From Allochromatium humboldtianum (GTDB lineage: Bacteria; Pseudomonadota; Gammaproteobacteria; Chromatiales; Chromatiaceae), in NCBI RefSeq assembly GCF_013385175.1, contig NZ_JABZEO010000003.1:186001-250000 (forward strand): a stretch of 64,000 bases of DNA, read 5' to 3'. The translations under genes and the position numbers were made by a program. Numbering within the stretch: position 1 is the first letter of the stretch; each line of letters begins with the position of its first letter. The notes beneath the pieces were generated by a model. The model was not told the origin of the DNA. It did no database searches and saw only the letters and a program-made list of their open reading frames with translations. Positions 10,552 to 19,224 of the stretch are shown here, in pieces.

Positions 10552-10577
10552 GACGACGGACACTGTGGTCCGTCGTC
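10552..10577 (+). terminator. Hairpin after the formate dehydrogenase operon
   Basis: A perfect 10-bp stem, GACGACGGAC/GTCCGTCGTC, closes a 6-nt loop (10562-10567) 20 bp past the gamma-subunit stop. No U tract follows, so it may be a 3' stabiliser or a Rho-assisted end rather than an intrinsic terminator. Confidence 0.5.
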
Positions 10578-10604
10578 GCGCGTTGAGCATTAAAGGATCA
10601 CAAC

Positions 10605-11591
10605 ATGGTCAAATTGAATCTAAAATCATTACTTTGGATGTTTTTGTCTTTTCTCTGTATGTGCTCATCAACCCTGGCTGAAGAAATAAAAATTTTTAAG
10701 GAAGGAGGGGTTTATCATCTACCTGTAAAAATCAACCAATCTATCGAACTTAATTTTATTATAGATACAGGAGCTAGCACTGTACATATTCCAATAGATG
10801 TTGCTTTGACGCTTATGAGAGCTGGCACTATTTCAGATTCCGATTTCTTGGGAGAGCAGTCTTACAAGACAGCAGATGGCTCGATCGTTGAAAATATGAG
10901 ATTTAATTTGCGCAATATTCGGATTGGCGAAAAATCAATTCATAATGTAGAGGCATCCGTCGGCTCTATAGAAAGTCCTTTGCTTTTAGGGCAAAATGTA
11001 CTCGCGAAACTTGAGCCTTGGCATCTTTCGACTAGCCGAGGTGTTTTTGTATTTGGAGAATCCTTTGCGCCTCAACCACCAGAAAAACAAGATAATAATG
11101 CGGTCAATCCCGAAGCTGAATCCGTAGAATTAAAAGTTGCTTTTATCAACTCGCCAGGGGATGGTTTTCTTGCTTTGCGAACCAGTCCAAGCACAGCAAA
11201 AGGGCAAATTATTTCTAAAATACCGCACTTATCACAAGTTCATTTAAACGAATGCATTTATATCTCAAGCAATAGCAGGTGGTGCAAAGTAAGTTACGCT
11301 GGAGTTATTGGTTGGGTTTCTGCGCGCTACCTTGATGAGTTAGATTTTCCGACAAAAAACGGCTGGATACTCCAGGTTGCAAGCTTTACTGATCGCGAGC
11401 GCGCAAAAAAAATGGAGCAACAAATTAAACATTCCGGATTCAAAGCCTTTGTTGAAAAAGCCTTAATCAACAACGCTGTCTACTATCGAGTTTGTTTGGG
11501 GCCAGAAAAAGAACGCCAAGACATAGAATCTTTATCTTTGTTTGTTCGAGAAAAAATGGGGTTGACCGGAGACATAAGGGAATATGAATAA
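10605..11591 (+). CDS. Secreted retropepsin-like protease with SH3 and SPOR domains
   Basis: A 328-residue protein with a Sec signal peptide (hydrophobic to about residue 25, STLAEE). A retroviral-type aspartic protease domain follows, with the active-site motif FIIDTGASTVHIP near residues 51-63. A bacterial SH3-like domain (about 180-240) and a C-terminal SPOR-like domain (about 248-325, starting WILQVASF) come next. This suggests a periplasmic protein acting at the cell wall, with SPOR recognising denuded peptidoglycan. Only the protease family is strongly supported; the substrate is unknown. Base composition is markedly AT-rich against neighbours, which points to transfer. Its end overlaps the next start by 8 bp. 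Confidence 0.7.
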   Translation: MVKLNLKSLLWMFLSFLCMCSSTLAEEIKIFKEGGVYHLPVKINQSIELNFIIDTGASTVHIPIDVALTLMRAGTISDSDFLGEQSYKTADGSIVENMRFNLRNIRIGEKSIHNVEASVGSIESPLLLGQNVLAKLEPWHLSTSRGVFVFGESFAPQPPEKQDNNAVNPEAESVELKVAFINSPGDGFLALRTSPSTAKGQIISKIPHLSQVHLNECIYISSNSRWCKVSYAGVIGWVSARYLDELDFPTKNGWILQVASFTDRERAKKMEQQIKHSGFKAFVEKALINNAVYYRVCLGPEKERQDIESLSLFVREKMGLTGDIREYE

Positions 11592-11817
11592 AAGAATAAA
11601 TGATCTACTGCCATCCATAGCCGCACTGCCCCACTCTGAAAAATTCCTTTTGGTGCGTTTTGTTCTGGAGCAGATAGAAAAAGAAGAAGGTCTTGCATCA
11701 GGAGAAATTTCGCGCTCTAGTGAAGGGTTCGATCCGCGTCGATTCTTCGGGGCAGCCCGCGAGCCGCGTCTAGACATCGATGAGTATCTGGCAGGTTTGC
11801 GAGAGGGCTGGAATTGA
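11584..11817 (+). CDS. Probable antitoxin paired with VapC
   Basis: A 77-residue protein with no family I can name confidently. It has a helical N-terminus (INDLLPSIAALPHSEKFLLVRFVLEQIEKEEG) and an acidic/aromatic C-terminal tail (DEYLAGLREGWN), typical of small antitoxins that wrap a PIN toxin. Position and overlap carry the assignment: its stop TGA shares a base with the ATG of the PIN gene. It overlaps the upstream protease gene by 8 bp, which is unusual for a toxin-antitoxin operon. Confidence 0.65.
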   Translation: MNKRINDLLPSIAALPHSEKFLLVRFVLEQIEKEEGLASGEISRSSEGFDPRRFFGAAREPRLDIDEYLAGLREGWN

Positions 11818-12194
11818 TGGGATACCTGATCGATACAAATGTCGTCATCTATTATTTCAACGGCCTGACGGATGATGAAACCCTCCATACTCGGTTCGCC
11901 GAGAGCTTCAACGTATCGATCATCACCAAAATTGAATTTCTGGGATGGGGGAAGTTTTCCGAGGATCGCAAACTTCATGCTCAGGCACGCGAATTCATGG
12001 TGTATGCCACGATCATGGGCCTTACTGAGACGATTGCCGAGCAAGCCATTTCACTAAGACAGCGGTTCAAGAGCAAAACACCCGACGCCATCATCGCTGT
12101 AACTGCCCTGGTAAACGGCTTGACCGTTATCACCAATAACACACAGGACTTCACTCGCCTTGGGGTCGAAACCGTCTCGATCAGGCTGAAGTAA
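11817..12194 (+). CDS. PIN-domain ribonuclease toxin (VapC family)
   Basis: A 125-residue PIN domain expected to cleave RNA when freed from its antitoxin. Acidic residues sit where the family needs them: LIDTNVVIYY (N-terminal Asp), a middle Glu in SIITKIEFLG, and KTPDAIIAVTAL (Asp), followed by TNNTQDF near the C-terminus. ATG 11817 overlaps the antitoxin stop by one base (TGATG). A TTG three bases upstream is a weaker alternative. Confidence 0.85.
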   Translation: MGYLIDTNVVIYYFNGLTDDETLHTRFAESFNVSIITKIEFLGWGKFSEDRKLHAQAREFMVYATIMGLTETIAEQAISLRQRFKSKTPDAIIAVTALVNGLTVITNNTQDFTRLGVETVSIRLK

Positions 12195-12228
12195 CCGATG
12201 CTTGCAATCACTCCAACCGGGACCATGC

Positions 12229-12297
12229 ATGTCATCCACGCACACCCTGCAACCCGGCGAGATCGAGTCCTTCTCACAGGAGCCACAGCGCAGGTGA
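12229..12297 (+). pseudogene. Truncated 5' copy of fdhE
   Basis: The first 48 nt match the start of intact fdhE (16878-16925) at 44 of 48 positions. The 22-codon frame begins [16 protein letters not shown] and then leaves homology, ending at TGA 12295-12297 within a terminator hairpin. Similarity extends about 20-30 bp upstream of both ATGs. This is a duplicated relic, not a functional FdhE. Confidence 0.85.
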
Positions 12298-12315
12298 TGG
12301 CTGTGGCTCCTTTTT
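12279..12315 (+). terminator. Rho-independent terminator
   Basis: A perfect 11-bp stem GGAGCCACAGC/GCTGTGGCTCC (12279-12289 with 12300-12310), a 10-nt loop, then TTTTT. It lies inside the fdhE relic and ends the protease/toxin-antitoxin transcript. Confidence 0.9.
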
Positions 12316-12455
12316 GCACTCCATTCGCGTAGACTTCGATGGTCGCCGGTCTCCCGGCCCGACTCCTGGAGTCCCTCCTGTCAACGGCCTCGGTTCGAGC
12401 GAGACCGAGCCACCCGTGTCAATGATCGATGCACAAAAGGCGCAGGAACATGCTG

Positions 12456-14138
12456 ATGAAAACACTCTCGATCAGATCCAAGATCTTGCTGGTTTCGATC
12501 ACCCCGATACTCGCCGTCGTCGGTGTCCTCCTGACGCAGACGATCACCAGCCAACGGCAGGCCGGGGCCGAACGGATCGAGAATACACGCGCGCTCCTGA
12601 TGGCCGAGAAAGAGGCGCAGTTGAAGCACTATGTCGAACTGGCCATCAGCTCGATCAAGACACTCTATGACCCCGCCGGTCCCAACGATGCCGACGCCCA
12701 GGAGCGCGCCCGGACCATCCTGCGTCAACTCGATTACGGCCAGGACGGCTACATCTTCGTCTATCGCTACGACGGCACCTGCGAAGTGCTCGGCCCGAAA
12801 CCCGAGCTGGAAGGCAAGAATGTCATCGACATGCAGGACAAGGACGGAAAACCCCTGATCCGGTCGCTGATCCAAACGGCGCAGGCCGGCGGAGGCAGCT
12901 ACAGGTATAAATGGGACAAGCCCTCGACAGCCGACCTGGTGGACAAGTTGAGCTATGTGGAGGCGCTGGACAAATGGCAATGGGTGGTCGGCACGGGCTT
13001 CTATATCGATGACATCGACCAGACGATCGCCCGGATCTCCAGAGAGGTCGATGCGGAGATCACCTCCCGGATCCTCGCGGCGGCACTGATGGCGGGTCTG
13101 CTTATCGCCCTGTCCACGGTGGCGAGCGTCTGGCTCTCGCGCCGCATCAGCCGTCCCCTGGCGCACACCTCCGACGCCCTGCTCGAGATCGCCGATGGCG
13201 ATGGCGACCTGACCCGGCGTCTCGTCGCGGACAGCGCCGACGAGGTCGGCAAGCTCTCGGCCGGATTCAACACGTTCGTCGGCAAGATCCATGGCATCAT
13301 CCAAAGCGTCGACGCGGCCACCGGACGCCTGATCGCCGCCGCCGAACGGATGCTCGAGAACGCCAACCAGGCCAACACGTCCGCGCGCGGACAGCGGCAG
13401 GGGACCGATCAGATCGCCGTCGCCATCAACCAGATGACCGCGACCGTTCAGGAGGTGGCGCGCAACGCCGCCGATGCGGCCCAGGCGGCGCATATGGCTG
13501 ACGGGCGCGTGCAGGAAGGCATCTCGACCGTGGACGGCACCATCGCCTGCATCGGTGAACTGGCGCGACTGTCGGACGACGCGGCCGAGCTGGCGCAGCG
13601 TCTCGCCGCCGAGAGTGCGAGTATCGGCTCGGTGCTGGACGTGATTCGCGGCATTGCCGATCAGACCAACCTGCTCGCCTTGAACGCCGCGATCGAGGCG
13701 GCCCGCGCCGGTGAGCAGGGACGCGGGTTCGCGGTGGTCGCCGACGAGGTGCGCACCCTGGCGAGCCGCACGCAACAGTCGACCCTGGAGATCCAGGACA
13801 TGACAGTGCGCCTGCAGAACGGCACCAAGGCCACGGTCGAGATGATGAACCTCAGCGCGGAGCAGACCAAGCAGGCGGTCGAGGTCGCGCAGCGAGCGGG
13901 CGACAGCCTGCGCGCCATCTCCGAGGCGGTCGGGACCATCACGGCGATGAACTCGCAGATCGCGACCGCCGCCGAGGAACAGGGCGCAGTCGCCGAAGAG
14001 ATCAATCGCAATGTCACTCACATCTCCGACATCGCGGATCACTCCGAGCACGCCGCCAGAAGTTCAGCCGATACCGCGCACGAAGTGACCGAACTGGGCC
14101 GCAACCTCAGTGCCCTGGTGGGTCAGTTCAAGGTCTAG
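12456..14138 (+). CDS. Methyl-accepting chemotaxis protein with Cache domain
   Basis: Transmembrane chemoreceptor of about 560 residues. Order: membrane segment 1 ([17 protein letters not shown]), a periplasmic single Cache-type sensor ([17 protein letters not shown]...[15 protein letters not shown]), membrane segment 2 near 13070-13130, HAMP, then the signalling hairpin with tip motif [17 protein letters not shown]. Cache domains of this type often bind small organic acids; the ligand here is unknown. ATG 12456 is preceded by AGGA at 9 nt; ATGs at 12429 and 12450 are alternatives. It stands alone in the accessory insert, and its stop lies about 15 bp before the IscB element's left end. Confidence 0.88.
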   Translation: MKTLSIRSKILLVSITPILAVVGVLLTQTITSQRQAGAERIENTRALLMAEKEAQLKHYVELAISSIKTLYDPAGPNDADAQERARTILRQLDYGQDGYIFVYRYDGTCEVLGPKPELEGKNVIDMQDKDGKPLIRSLIQTAQAGGGSYRYKWDKPSTADLVDKLSYVEALDKWQWVVGTGFYIDDIDQTIARISREVDAEITSRILAAALMAGLLIALSTVASVWLSRRISRPLAHTSDALLEIADGDGDLTRRLVADSADEVGKLSAGFNTFVGKIHGIIQSVDAATGRLIAAAERMLENANQANTSARGQRQGTDQIAVAINQMTATVQEVARNAADAAQAAHMADGRVQEGISTVDGTIACIGELARLSDDAAELAQRLAAESASIGSVLDVIRGIADQTNLLALNAAIEAARAGEQGRGFAVVADEVRTLASRTQQSTLEIQDMTVRLQNGTKATVEMMNLSAEQTKQAVEVAQRAGDSLRAISEAVGTITAMNSQIATAAEEQGAVAEEINRNVTHISDIADHSEHAARSSADTAHEVTELGRNLSALVGQFKV

Positions 14139-14434
14139 GTGGTTTGCGTCAACTACCCCCGCCTGAAGGCGAGGGCTTGTGAGGCGACTCGCAAGCCGGG
14201 TTGACCAGGGACAGCGGTGAACATCCGCTCCGTTTGCACCAGGTCGCTGAGACCCACTCCGGGATGCTTCCTCAGTCCCGGACCCTGGAAGGTCGGAATC
14301 ATGCAGGCGAAAGGTAAAGCGCCGAAGGTTCCGATCGCCGCCGCGAGGCGGGAGCCGGTTGCAGACATTCCCGAGGGGAGCGAGCCGCGAGGCTCCGTCA
14401 CCAGGCCCGTAAGGGCAGATTTTGGAACAGACCG
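14139..14434 (+). ncRNA. Omega-RNA (HEARO-type) region of the IscB element
   Basis: A 296-bp structured, gene-free stretch directly upstream of iscB. It opens with an imperfect hairpin CCCCCGCC-TGAA-GGCGAGGG (14156-14175), as at IS200/IS605-like left ends, and runs through several further GC-rich inverted segments to the iscB start. In characterised systems the RNA ends near the iscB start, and its first 15-20 nt are the guide, taken from host DNA at the left edge. Boundaries here are approximate. Confidence 0.75.
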
Positions 14435-15858
14435 ATGGCGGTATTCGTTCTCGACAAACAGAAACGTCCGCTGATGCCGTGCACGGAGAAACGCGCGCGG
14501 CTGTTACTGGAGCGTGGGCGCGCGGTGGTGGTGCGTCTGGCCCCGTTCACGATTCGCCTGAAGGATCGGATCGGCGGAGCGCTGCAACCACTGCGCTTGA
14601 AGCTTGATCCAGGCAGTCGCGTGACCGGACTGGCCCTGGTGCGCGAATCCGAAACCTGCGATGCGGATACGGGCGCGGTCGAGCGCCTGGAGCATGGTCT
14701 GTGGTTTGGGGAACTCGTGCATCGCGGTCAGGCGATCCGGGAGGCGCTGACGCGTCGGCGTCACTATCGCCGGGCACGCCGGTCTCGGAAGACGCGCTAC
14801 CGGGCGCCGCGTTTTTTGAATCGCCCCCGCCGTGAGGGCTGGTTGCCGCCATCGTTACAGCATCGGCTCGACACCACCGTCAACTGGGTGCAGCGCCTGC
14901 GCCGGCTCGCCCCGATCACCGCCCTCAGTCAGGAACTGGTGCGGTTCGATACTCAGGCGCTCCAGAACCCGGAGATCTCCGGTGTGGAGTACCAACAGGG
15001 CGAACTGGCCGGTTACGAGGTGCGTGAATACCTGCTGGAGAAGTGGCGCCGGACCTGTGCCTATTGCGGCGCGATGCACGTGCCGCTGGAGATCGAGCAC
15101 ATCGTTCCACGCGCGCGGGGCGGCTCGGATCGGGTCTCGAACCTGACGCTCGCCTGCCGAGCCTGCAATCAGCGCAAGGCGAACCAGTCCATCGAGGACT
15201 TTCTGCAACGCCAACCGGCGCTCCTGCACCAGATCCAAGCCCAGGCCCGAGCGCCGCTCAAGGACGCCACCGCCGTCAATGCTACGCGCTGGGCGCTGTT
15301 GAACGCGCTCAAGACCACGGGCCTGCCGGTCGAGACCGCCTCGGGCGGGCGCACCAAGTTCAATCGCACGCGCCTGGACATCCCCAAAACCCATGCCCTC
15401 GATGCCGCCTGTGTCGGCGCCGTCGATCAAGTGCGCGACTGGAACCGCCCGGTCCTGAGCATCCGCGCCACCGGACGCGGCGCTTATAGCCGCACGCGCA
15501 CGTTCAACAACGGCTTCCCGCGTGGCTATCTTATCCGCCACAAGCGCGTCCAGGGCTTCCAGACCGGCGATTGGGTGCGCGCCGAGGTGCTCAAGGGCAA
15601 GAAAGCCGGCGTGCATGTCGGGCGCGTGGCCATCCGGCGCACCGGATCGTTCAACGTCCAGACGCCCGGCGGCACGGTCGAGGGCCTGTCGCATCGCTAT
15701 TGCCGTGTGCTGCAACGCGCCGACGGCTATGGCTACACCATTCACACCAAACCTGTAACGGAGGACGCGAGGCGGGCCGCAACACCTAACCGCGCTACGC
15801 GCGGTGCGCTATTCCTCCCCGCCAGTCAAGGACGGGGTTTCTCGCGCAAGACTGATGA
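14150..15858 (+). mobile_element. IscB-bearing IS200/IS605-like element without transposase
   Basis: The left hairpin (14156-14175), omega-RNA, iscB and right-end hairpins form a unit. The right-end hairpins are CCGCGC-TAC-GCGCGG at 15790-15804 and an imperfect CCCCGCC/GGACGGGG at 15817-15837. No tnpA is present, so movement would need a transposase in trans. The exact edges cannot be fixed without an empty site. It sits just after the chemoreceptor stop codon. Confidence 0.65.
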
Positions 15859-15910
15859 GCACTCCGCCCGCTGCTCCGGCCCATACGCCCCCTCGTCGAT
15901 CAGGGAGTAG
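14435..15910 (+). CDS. iscB: IscB RNA-guided nuclease (RuvC-HNH)
   Basis: Ancestor-type relative of Cas9 that nicks both DNA strands under omega-RNA guidance. Domains in order: PLMP domain (residues 1-50, RPLMPC at 11-16), RuvC-I with D58 (LKLDPGSRVTGLAL), arginine-rich bridge helix (about 107-130), RuvC-II around E167 (SQELVRFD), and HNH with C208-x2-C211, H222 and C241-x2-C244 zinc ligands. RuvC-III (KTHALDAACVG, H320/D323) and a C-terminal TAM-recognition part follow. All catalytic residues look intact. The last 45 or so codons run through the element's right-end hairpins, so the natural C-terminus may be an artefact of insertion. At 491 residues it is within family range. Confidence 0.92.
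   Translation: MAVFVLDKQKRPLMPCTEKRARLLLERGRAVVVRLAPFTIRLKDRIGGALQPLRLKLDPGSRVTGLALVRESETCDADTGAVERLEHGLWFGELVHRGQAIREALTRRRHYRRARRSRKTRYRAPRFLNRPRREGWLPPSLQHRLDTTVNWVQRLRRLAPITALSQELVRFDTQALQNPEISGVEYQQGELAGYEVREYLLEKWRRTCAYCGAMHVPLEIEHIVPRARGGSDRVSNLTLACRACNQRKANQSIEDFLQRQPALLHQIQAQARAPLKDATAVNATRWALLNALKTTGLPVETASGGRTKFNRTRLDIPKTHALDAACVGAVDQVRDWNRPVLSIRATGRGAYSRTRTFNNGFPRGYLIRHKRVQGFQTGDWVRAEVLKGKKAGVHVGRVAIRRTGSFNVQTPGGTVEGLSHRYCRVLQRADGYGYTIHTKPVTEDARRAATPNRATRGALFLPASQGRGFSRKTDEHSARCSGPYAPSSIRE
15836..15858 (+). repeat. Copy 1 of a dispersed 23-bp repeat
   Basis: Directly follows the right-end hairpin of the IscB element (GGTTTCTCGC to AAGACTGATGA). One mismatch to the copy at 61568-61590. 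It may be a genome-wide repeat or a remnant of related element ends. Confidence 0.85.
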
Positions 15911-15921
15911 CGCAGATGCGA

Positions 15922-15950
15922 TTGTAACGGACCATTGGATGGTCTAGGAT
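15922..15950 (+). promoter_or_regulatory. Promoter with operator in spacer for phd-vapC pair
   Basis: TTGTAA (15922-15927) and TAGGAT (15945-15950) are spaced by 17 bp. The spacer contains the dyad GACCAT-TGG-ATGGTC (15930-15944). This is the expected layout for autorepression by the antitoxin encoded 44 bp downstream. Confidence 0.6.
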
Positions 15951-15993
15951 CACATCCGACTCAATTCGAGCGCTACCGCTTCAGGAGCATCCG

Positions 15994-16245
15994 ATGCAGA
16001 TTTCAGTGACCGAAGCCAAGGGACAACTGACGGAACTGGTGCGTCGCGCCGAGGCTGGAGACGATGTGATTCTGACCCGCTACGGTCAGGCCAAAGTGCG
16101 TCTGGTTCCAATCAAATCCACACCGGATGCTCGGAGCCGAAGAGTACTGATGGAGCGTCTGCGTGCATCGGCGATCCCTACGGAAGGACCGAGCGCCGCG
16201 CATAGTCAGGACTTCCTCTACGGTGAAGATGGTCTGCCCGAATGA
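15994..16245 (+). CDS. Phd/VapB-type antitoxin
   Basis: An 83-residue antitoxin with the Phd/YefM-family N-terminus (ISVTEAKGQLTELVRRAEAGDDVILTRYG), which dimerises and binds DNA. The C-terminal 35 residues would neutralise the toxin. CAGGAG lies 6 nt before the ATG. The last codons overlap vapC (ATGA at 16242). The dyad inside the upstream promoter is its probable operator. Confidence 0.9.
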   Translation: MQISVTEAKGQLTELVRRAEAGDDVILTRYGQAKVRLVPIKSTPDARSRRVLMERLRASAIPTEGPSAAHSQDFLYGEDGLPE

Positions 16246-16625
16246 TCGTTGTCGATACCTCGGCCCTGATGTCGATTCTGCTGAATGAGCCGGAAGCTGA
16301 GGCTTGTATGACGGCGCTCGAAACCGAGGATGAATTGCTGATTTCCGCCGCTACTGTCGCCGAAGCTCTGATTGTGGCGGAACGTCGTCATGTCGGCGGG
16401 GCCATGGCTGAGCTGATCGATGGGCTGGGTTTCGATGTCGTCCCGGTCACGGCAAACGCTGCTCGGCGCGTCGCGCTTGCCTATGAGTGCTGGGGCAAGG
16501 GAAATCATCCTGCGTCTTTGAATTACGGCGACTGCTTTGCTTACGCGGTCGCCAAGCAGTATGAATGCCGCTTGCTGTTTGTTGGGCAAGATTTCTCTAA
16601 AACCGACATCCAAGGCGTTATTTGA
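16242..16625 (+). CDS. PIN-domain ribonuclease toxin (VapC family)
   Basis: A 127-residue toxin. PIN acidic residues are visible: IVVDTSALMSILLNEPEA (first Asp), a middle Glu in ATVAEALIV, and NYGDCFAYAVAK (C-terminal Asp). It resembles VapC partners of Phd-like antitoxins. Translationally coupled to the antitoxin by a 4-bp overlap. The 252 bp that follow contain only gene remnants before fdhE. Confidence 0.9.
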   Translation: MIVVDTSALMSILLNEPEAEACMTALETEDELLISAATVAEALIVAERRHVGGAMAELIDGLGFDVVPVTANAARRVALAYECWGKGNHPASLNYGDCFAYAVAKQYECRLLFVGQDFSKTDIQGVI

Positions 16626-16731
16626 GGTTTCCCAAATTGTGACGCACTGCGTCACGAATTGAGCCGGCCCCATTACCGCCTGATGCCGCGGATCGATGGA
16701 TCGGAGGCCCGCCAGCGGTACATGCCGTCCG

Positions 16732-16842
16732 GTACTGCCGAGCGAAGAGGAACTCTGCCGCGAGATCGAACGCGAGCGCGCTGCGATCGATGAACGCCAC
16801 GCCTTGTCCGACGTCGACGAAACCAAGGGTCGCGATGTCTGA
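16732..16842 (+). pseudogene. C-terminal remnant of an unrecognised gene
   Basis: A short open stretch ends at TGA 16840-16842 and encodes a highly charged helix (LPSEEELCREIERERAAI) with tail DERHALSDVDETKGRDV. It has coding character but no start, and the upstream frame closes at 16683. It looks like the 3' end of a lost gene beside the fdhE junction. I cannot assign the family. Confidence 0.4.
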
Positions 16843-16877
16843 TCGACACTGCATCAAGACCGACACCAGGACCAGCC

Positions 16878-17795
16878 ATGTCATCCACCCGCATCCTGCA
16901 ACCCGGCGAGATCGAGTCCTTCTCTGCCGAGATTCCGCGTCTGCTGCTGCCGGACGCTCAAATCTTCGCGACCCGCGCCGAGCGTCTGCGCCGGATCGCG
17001 CCTGGGCACAGTCTCGGCGATTACCTGACCTTCGTCGCCGCCATCGCCGACTGGCAGCAGGAAGCACTGGCGACGTCGGTCGACCGCACTCCTAAGCTGG
17101 AAGCGGCGCACTTGGCACACTGTGCCGAGCGGGATGTTCCGCCGCTCGCGCCCCAGGGCCTGATCCGCGATCCGGGCTGGCGTAATCAGGTCCGCGCCCT
17201 GGCCGAACGGCTCGCCCCAACCGCACCCGTCCAGGCGCAAGCCGTGCTGGAACGCTTGCGCGCCGGCAGCGACGACTGGCTGGAGACCCAGGCCGAGGCC
17301 CTGCTCGCGCTCGATCTGGACCAGGTCGACATCGCCGCCTCGGCCATCCTCGCCGCCGTGCTCCAGGTCCAGTGGACGGCACTGGCCCGGACGCTCGATC
17401 CATCCCGACTCGCCATCCAGCCGACCGAGCGCCACCTCTGCCCGATCTGCGGCTCACACCCCAGCGTCTCCGCGGTCCGCACGGGCGGAGCGAGCGACGG
17501 ACTGCGTTATCTGGTCTGCTCGCTGTGCGCCTCGCATTGGTATCTGGAGCGAACCAAATGCAGCAACTGCGACAACATGCGCGCCATCGGCTATCACACG
17601 GTCGAGAATCCGGACTCGGCCATCCGCGCCGAATCCTGTCCCGAGTGCCGGACCTATCTCAAGATCCTCTACCAGACCCTGAACCCGGACCTGGAACCGA
17701 CGGCCGACGATCTGGCCTCACTGGCGCTCGACTGGCTGATGAGCGAGGAAGGCTACGGGCGCAGCGGTGTGAACCTGATGCTGTTGCAGGGCTGA
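16878..17795 (+). CDS. fdhE: Formate dehydrogenase accessory protein FdhE
   Basis: Cytoplasmic maturation protein needed for active respiratory formate dehydrogenases. The 305-residue protein has the family's four CxxC motifs in the C-terminal half: CPIC, CSLC, CSNC and CPEC, which bind iron in the E. coli protein. It starts the fdhE-selA-selB-tRNA-Sec cluster; selA begins one base after its stop. A broken copy of its 5' end lies at 12229. The enzyme it serves is encoded at 5926-10532, on the far side of the insert. Confidence 0.94.
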   Translation: MSSTRILQPGEIESFSAEIPRLLLPDAQIFATRAERLRRIAPGHSLGDYLTFVAAIADWQQEALATSVDRTPKLEAAHLAHCAERDVPPLAPQGLIRDPGWRNQVRALAERLAPTAPVQAQAVLERLRAGSDDWLETQAEALLALDLDQVDIAASAILAAVLQVQWTALARTLDPSRLAIQPTERHLCPICGSHPSVSAVRTGGASDGLRYLVCSLCASHWYLERTKCSNCDNMRAIGYHTVENPDSAIRAESCPECRTYLKILYQTLNPDLEPTADDLASLALDWLMSEEGYGRSGVNLMLLQG

Positions 17796-17796
17796 A

Positions 17797-19224
17797 ATGA
17801 CCGACGACACGCCCGCCGCCTCCAGTCCATTCGCCCGCCTGCCCTCGGTCGAACGTCTGCTGAGCCATCCGGCGGTCGCACCCATGCTCGCCGAGCACGG
17901 ACGACAGGCGACCACCGCCGCCATCCGCGATCTGCTCGCCGAGCGGCGTCAGGCCATCGGCGCCGGCGCATGCGACCCCACGACCCTGACCGAACCGGCC
18001 CTGATCGCCCAACTGAACGCGCGGCTGGCCGAGCAGGCCCGCCCATGTCTGCGCCCGGTCCACAACCTCACCGGCACCGTGCTGCATACCAACCTGGGCC
18101 GCGCGCCCCTGCCGGATGAAGCGATCGCGGCGCTGATCACCGCCGCGCGCCACCCCTGCGCGCTGGAATACGACCTGGAGAGCGGCGGACGCGGCGACCG
18201 CGACGACGTCGTCGAGTCCCTGTTGCGCGAGCTGACCGGCGCCGAGGCCGCGACCCTGGTCAACAACAACGCGGCGGCGGTCTTCCTGTTGCTCAATACA
18301 CTGGCCTCGCGCAAGGAGGTGCTGGTCTCGCGCGGTGAGCTGGTCGAGATCGGCGGCGCCTTCCGGGTGCCCGACATCATGAGCCGCGCCGGCGCCAAAC
18401 TGCGCGAGGTCGGAACCACCAACCGCACCCATTTGCGCGACTTCGAAGACGCGATCGGGCCGCGCACGGCGTTGCTGATGAAGGTCCACACCAGCAACTA
18501 CGCCATCCAGGGCTTCACCACCTCGGTGCCCGAAGCGGAACTGGCGGCGCTCGCCCACCGTCACGACCGGCCCTTCGTCGTGGATCTGGGCAGCGGCACC
18601 CTGGTCGATCTGGCGCGCTATGGTCTGCCGCACGAACCCACACCCCAGGAGTCCATCGCCGCCGGGGCCGATCTGGTCACATTCAGCGGCGACAAGCTGC
18701 TCGGCGGCCCCCAGGCCGGCCTCCTGGTCGGGCGCGCTGACCTGATCCGGCGACTCAAGAAGAACCCGCTCAAGCGCGCGCTACGGGTCGGCAAGCTGAC
18801 CCTGGCGGGGCTGGAGGCCGTTCTGCGGCTCTATCGCGACCCGGACCGGCTCGACGAGCGTCTGGCGACCCTGCGTCTGCTCACCCGCCCCGAGTCTGAC
18901 ATCCGCGCCCAGGCCGAGCGGCTGCTGCCGCACGTCCGGCGCGCGCTCGCCGGCCGGCCGCTGGAGGTCGACACCGAACCGGCGCTGTCGCAGATCGGCA
19001 GCGGCTCACTGCCGGTCGACCGCCTGCCCAGTCATTCCCTGGTGATCCGCCCCCGGACCAAGCGCGGCGGCGGACTCAACCGACTGGAAGCGGACCTGCG
19101 CGCCCTGCCCACGCCGGTCATCGGCCGGCTCGCCGACGGCGCCCTGCGTCTGGATCTGCGCTGTCTGCCGGTCGAGGCCGAGCCCGACTTCATCCGCCAA
19201 CTCCAATCACTGACGACCGCATGA
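17797..19224 (+). CDS. selA: L-seryl-tRNA(Sec) selenium transferase
   Basis: PLP enzyme that converts seryl-tRNA(Sec) to selenocysteyl-tRNA using selenophosphate from SelD. The 475-residue length is close to the E. coli enzyme (463). The PLP lysine is K300 in [14 protein letters not shown], matching E. coli K295. The N-terminal helical domain that binds tRNA(Sec) is present ([13 protein letters not shown]). It starts 1 bp after fdhE and overlaps selB by 4 bp (ATGA). Confidence 0.96.
   Translation: MTDDTPAASSPFARLPSVERLLSHPAVAPMLAEHGRQATTAAIRDLLAERRQAIGAGACDPTTLTEPALIAQLNARLAEQARPCLRPVHNLTGTVLHTNLGRAPLPDEAIAALITAARHPCALEYDLESGGRGDRDDVVESLLRELTGAEAATLVNNNAAAVFLLLNTLASRKEVLVSRGELVEIGGAFRVPDIMSRAGAKLREVGTTNRTHLRDFEDAIGPRTALLMKVHTSNYAIQGFTTSVPEAELAALAHRHDRPFVVDLGSGTLVDLARYGLPHEPTPQESIAAGADLVTFSGDKLLGGPQAGLLVGRADLIRRLKKNPLKRALRVGKLTLAGLEAVLRLYRDPDRLDERLATLRLLTRPESDIRAQAERLLPHVRRALAGRPLEVDTEPALSQIGSGSLPVDRLPSHSLVIRPRTKRGGGLNRLEADLRALPTPVIGRLADGALRLDLRCLPVEAEPDFIRQLQSLTTA

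Noticed and set aside
11814-11816. TTG start for the first VapC
   Set aside because: ATG 11817 directly follows and gives the usual PIN-domain N-terminus with one-base coupling to the antitoxin.
16242-16625. Toxin gene as part of the IscB element
   Set aside because: It has its own promoter-operator and partner downstream of the element's right-end hairpins.
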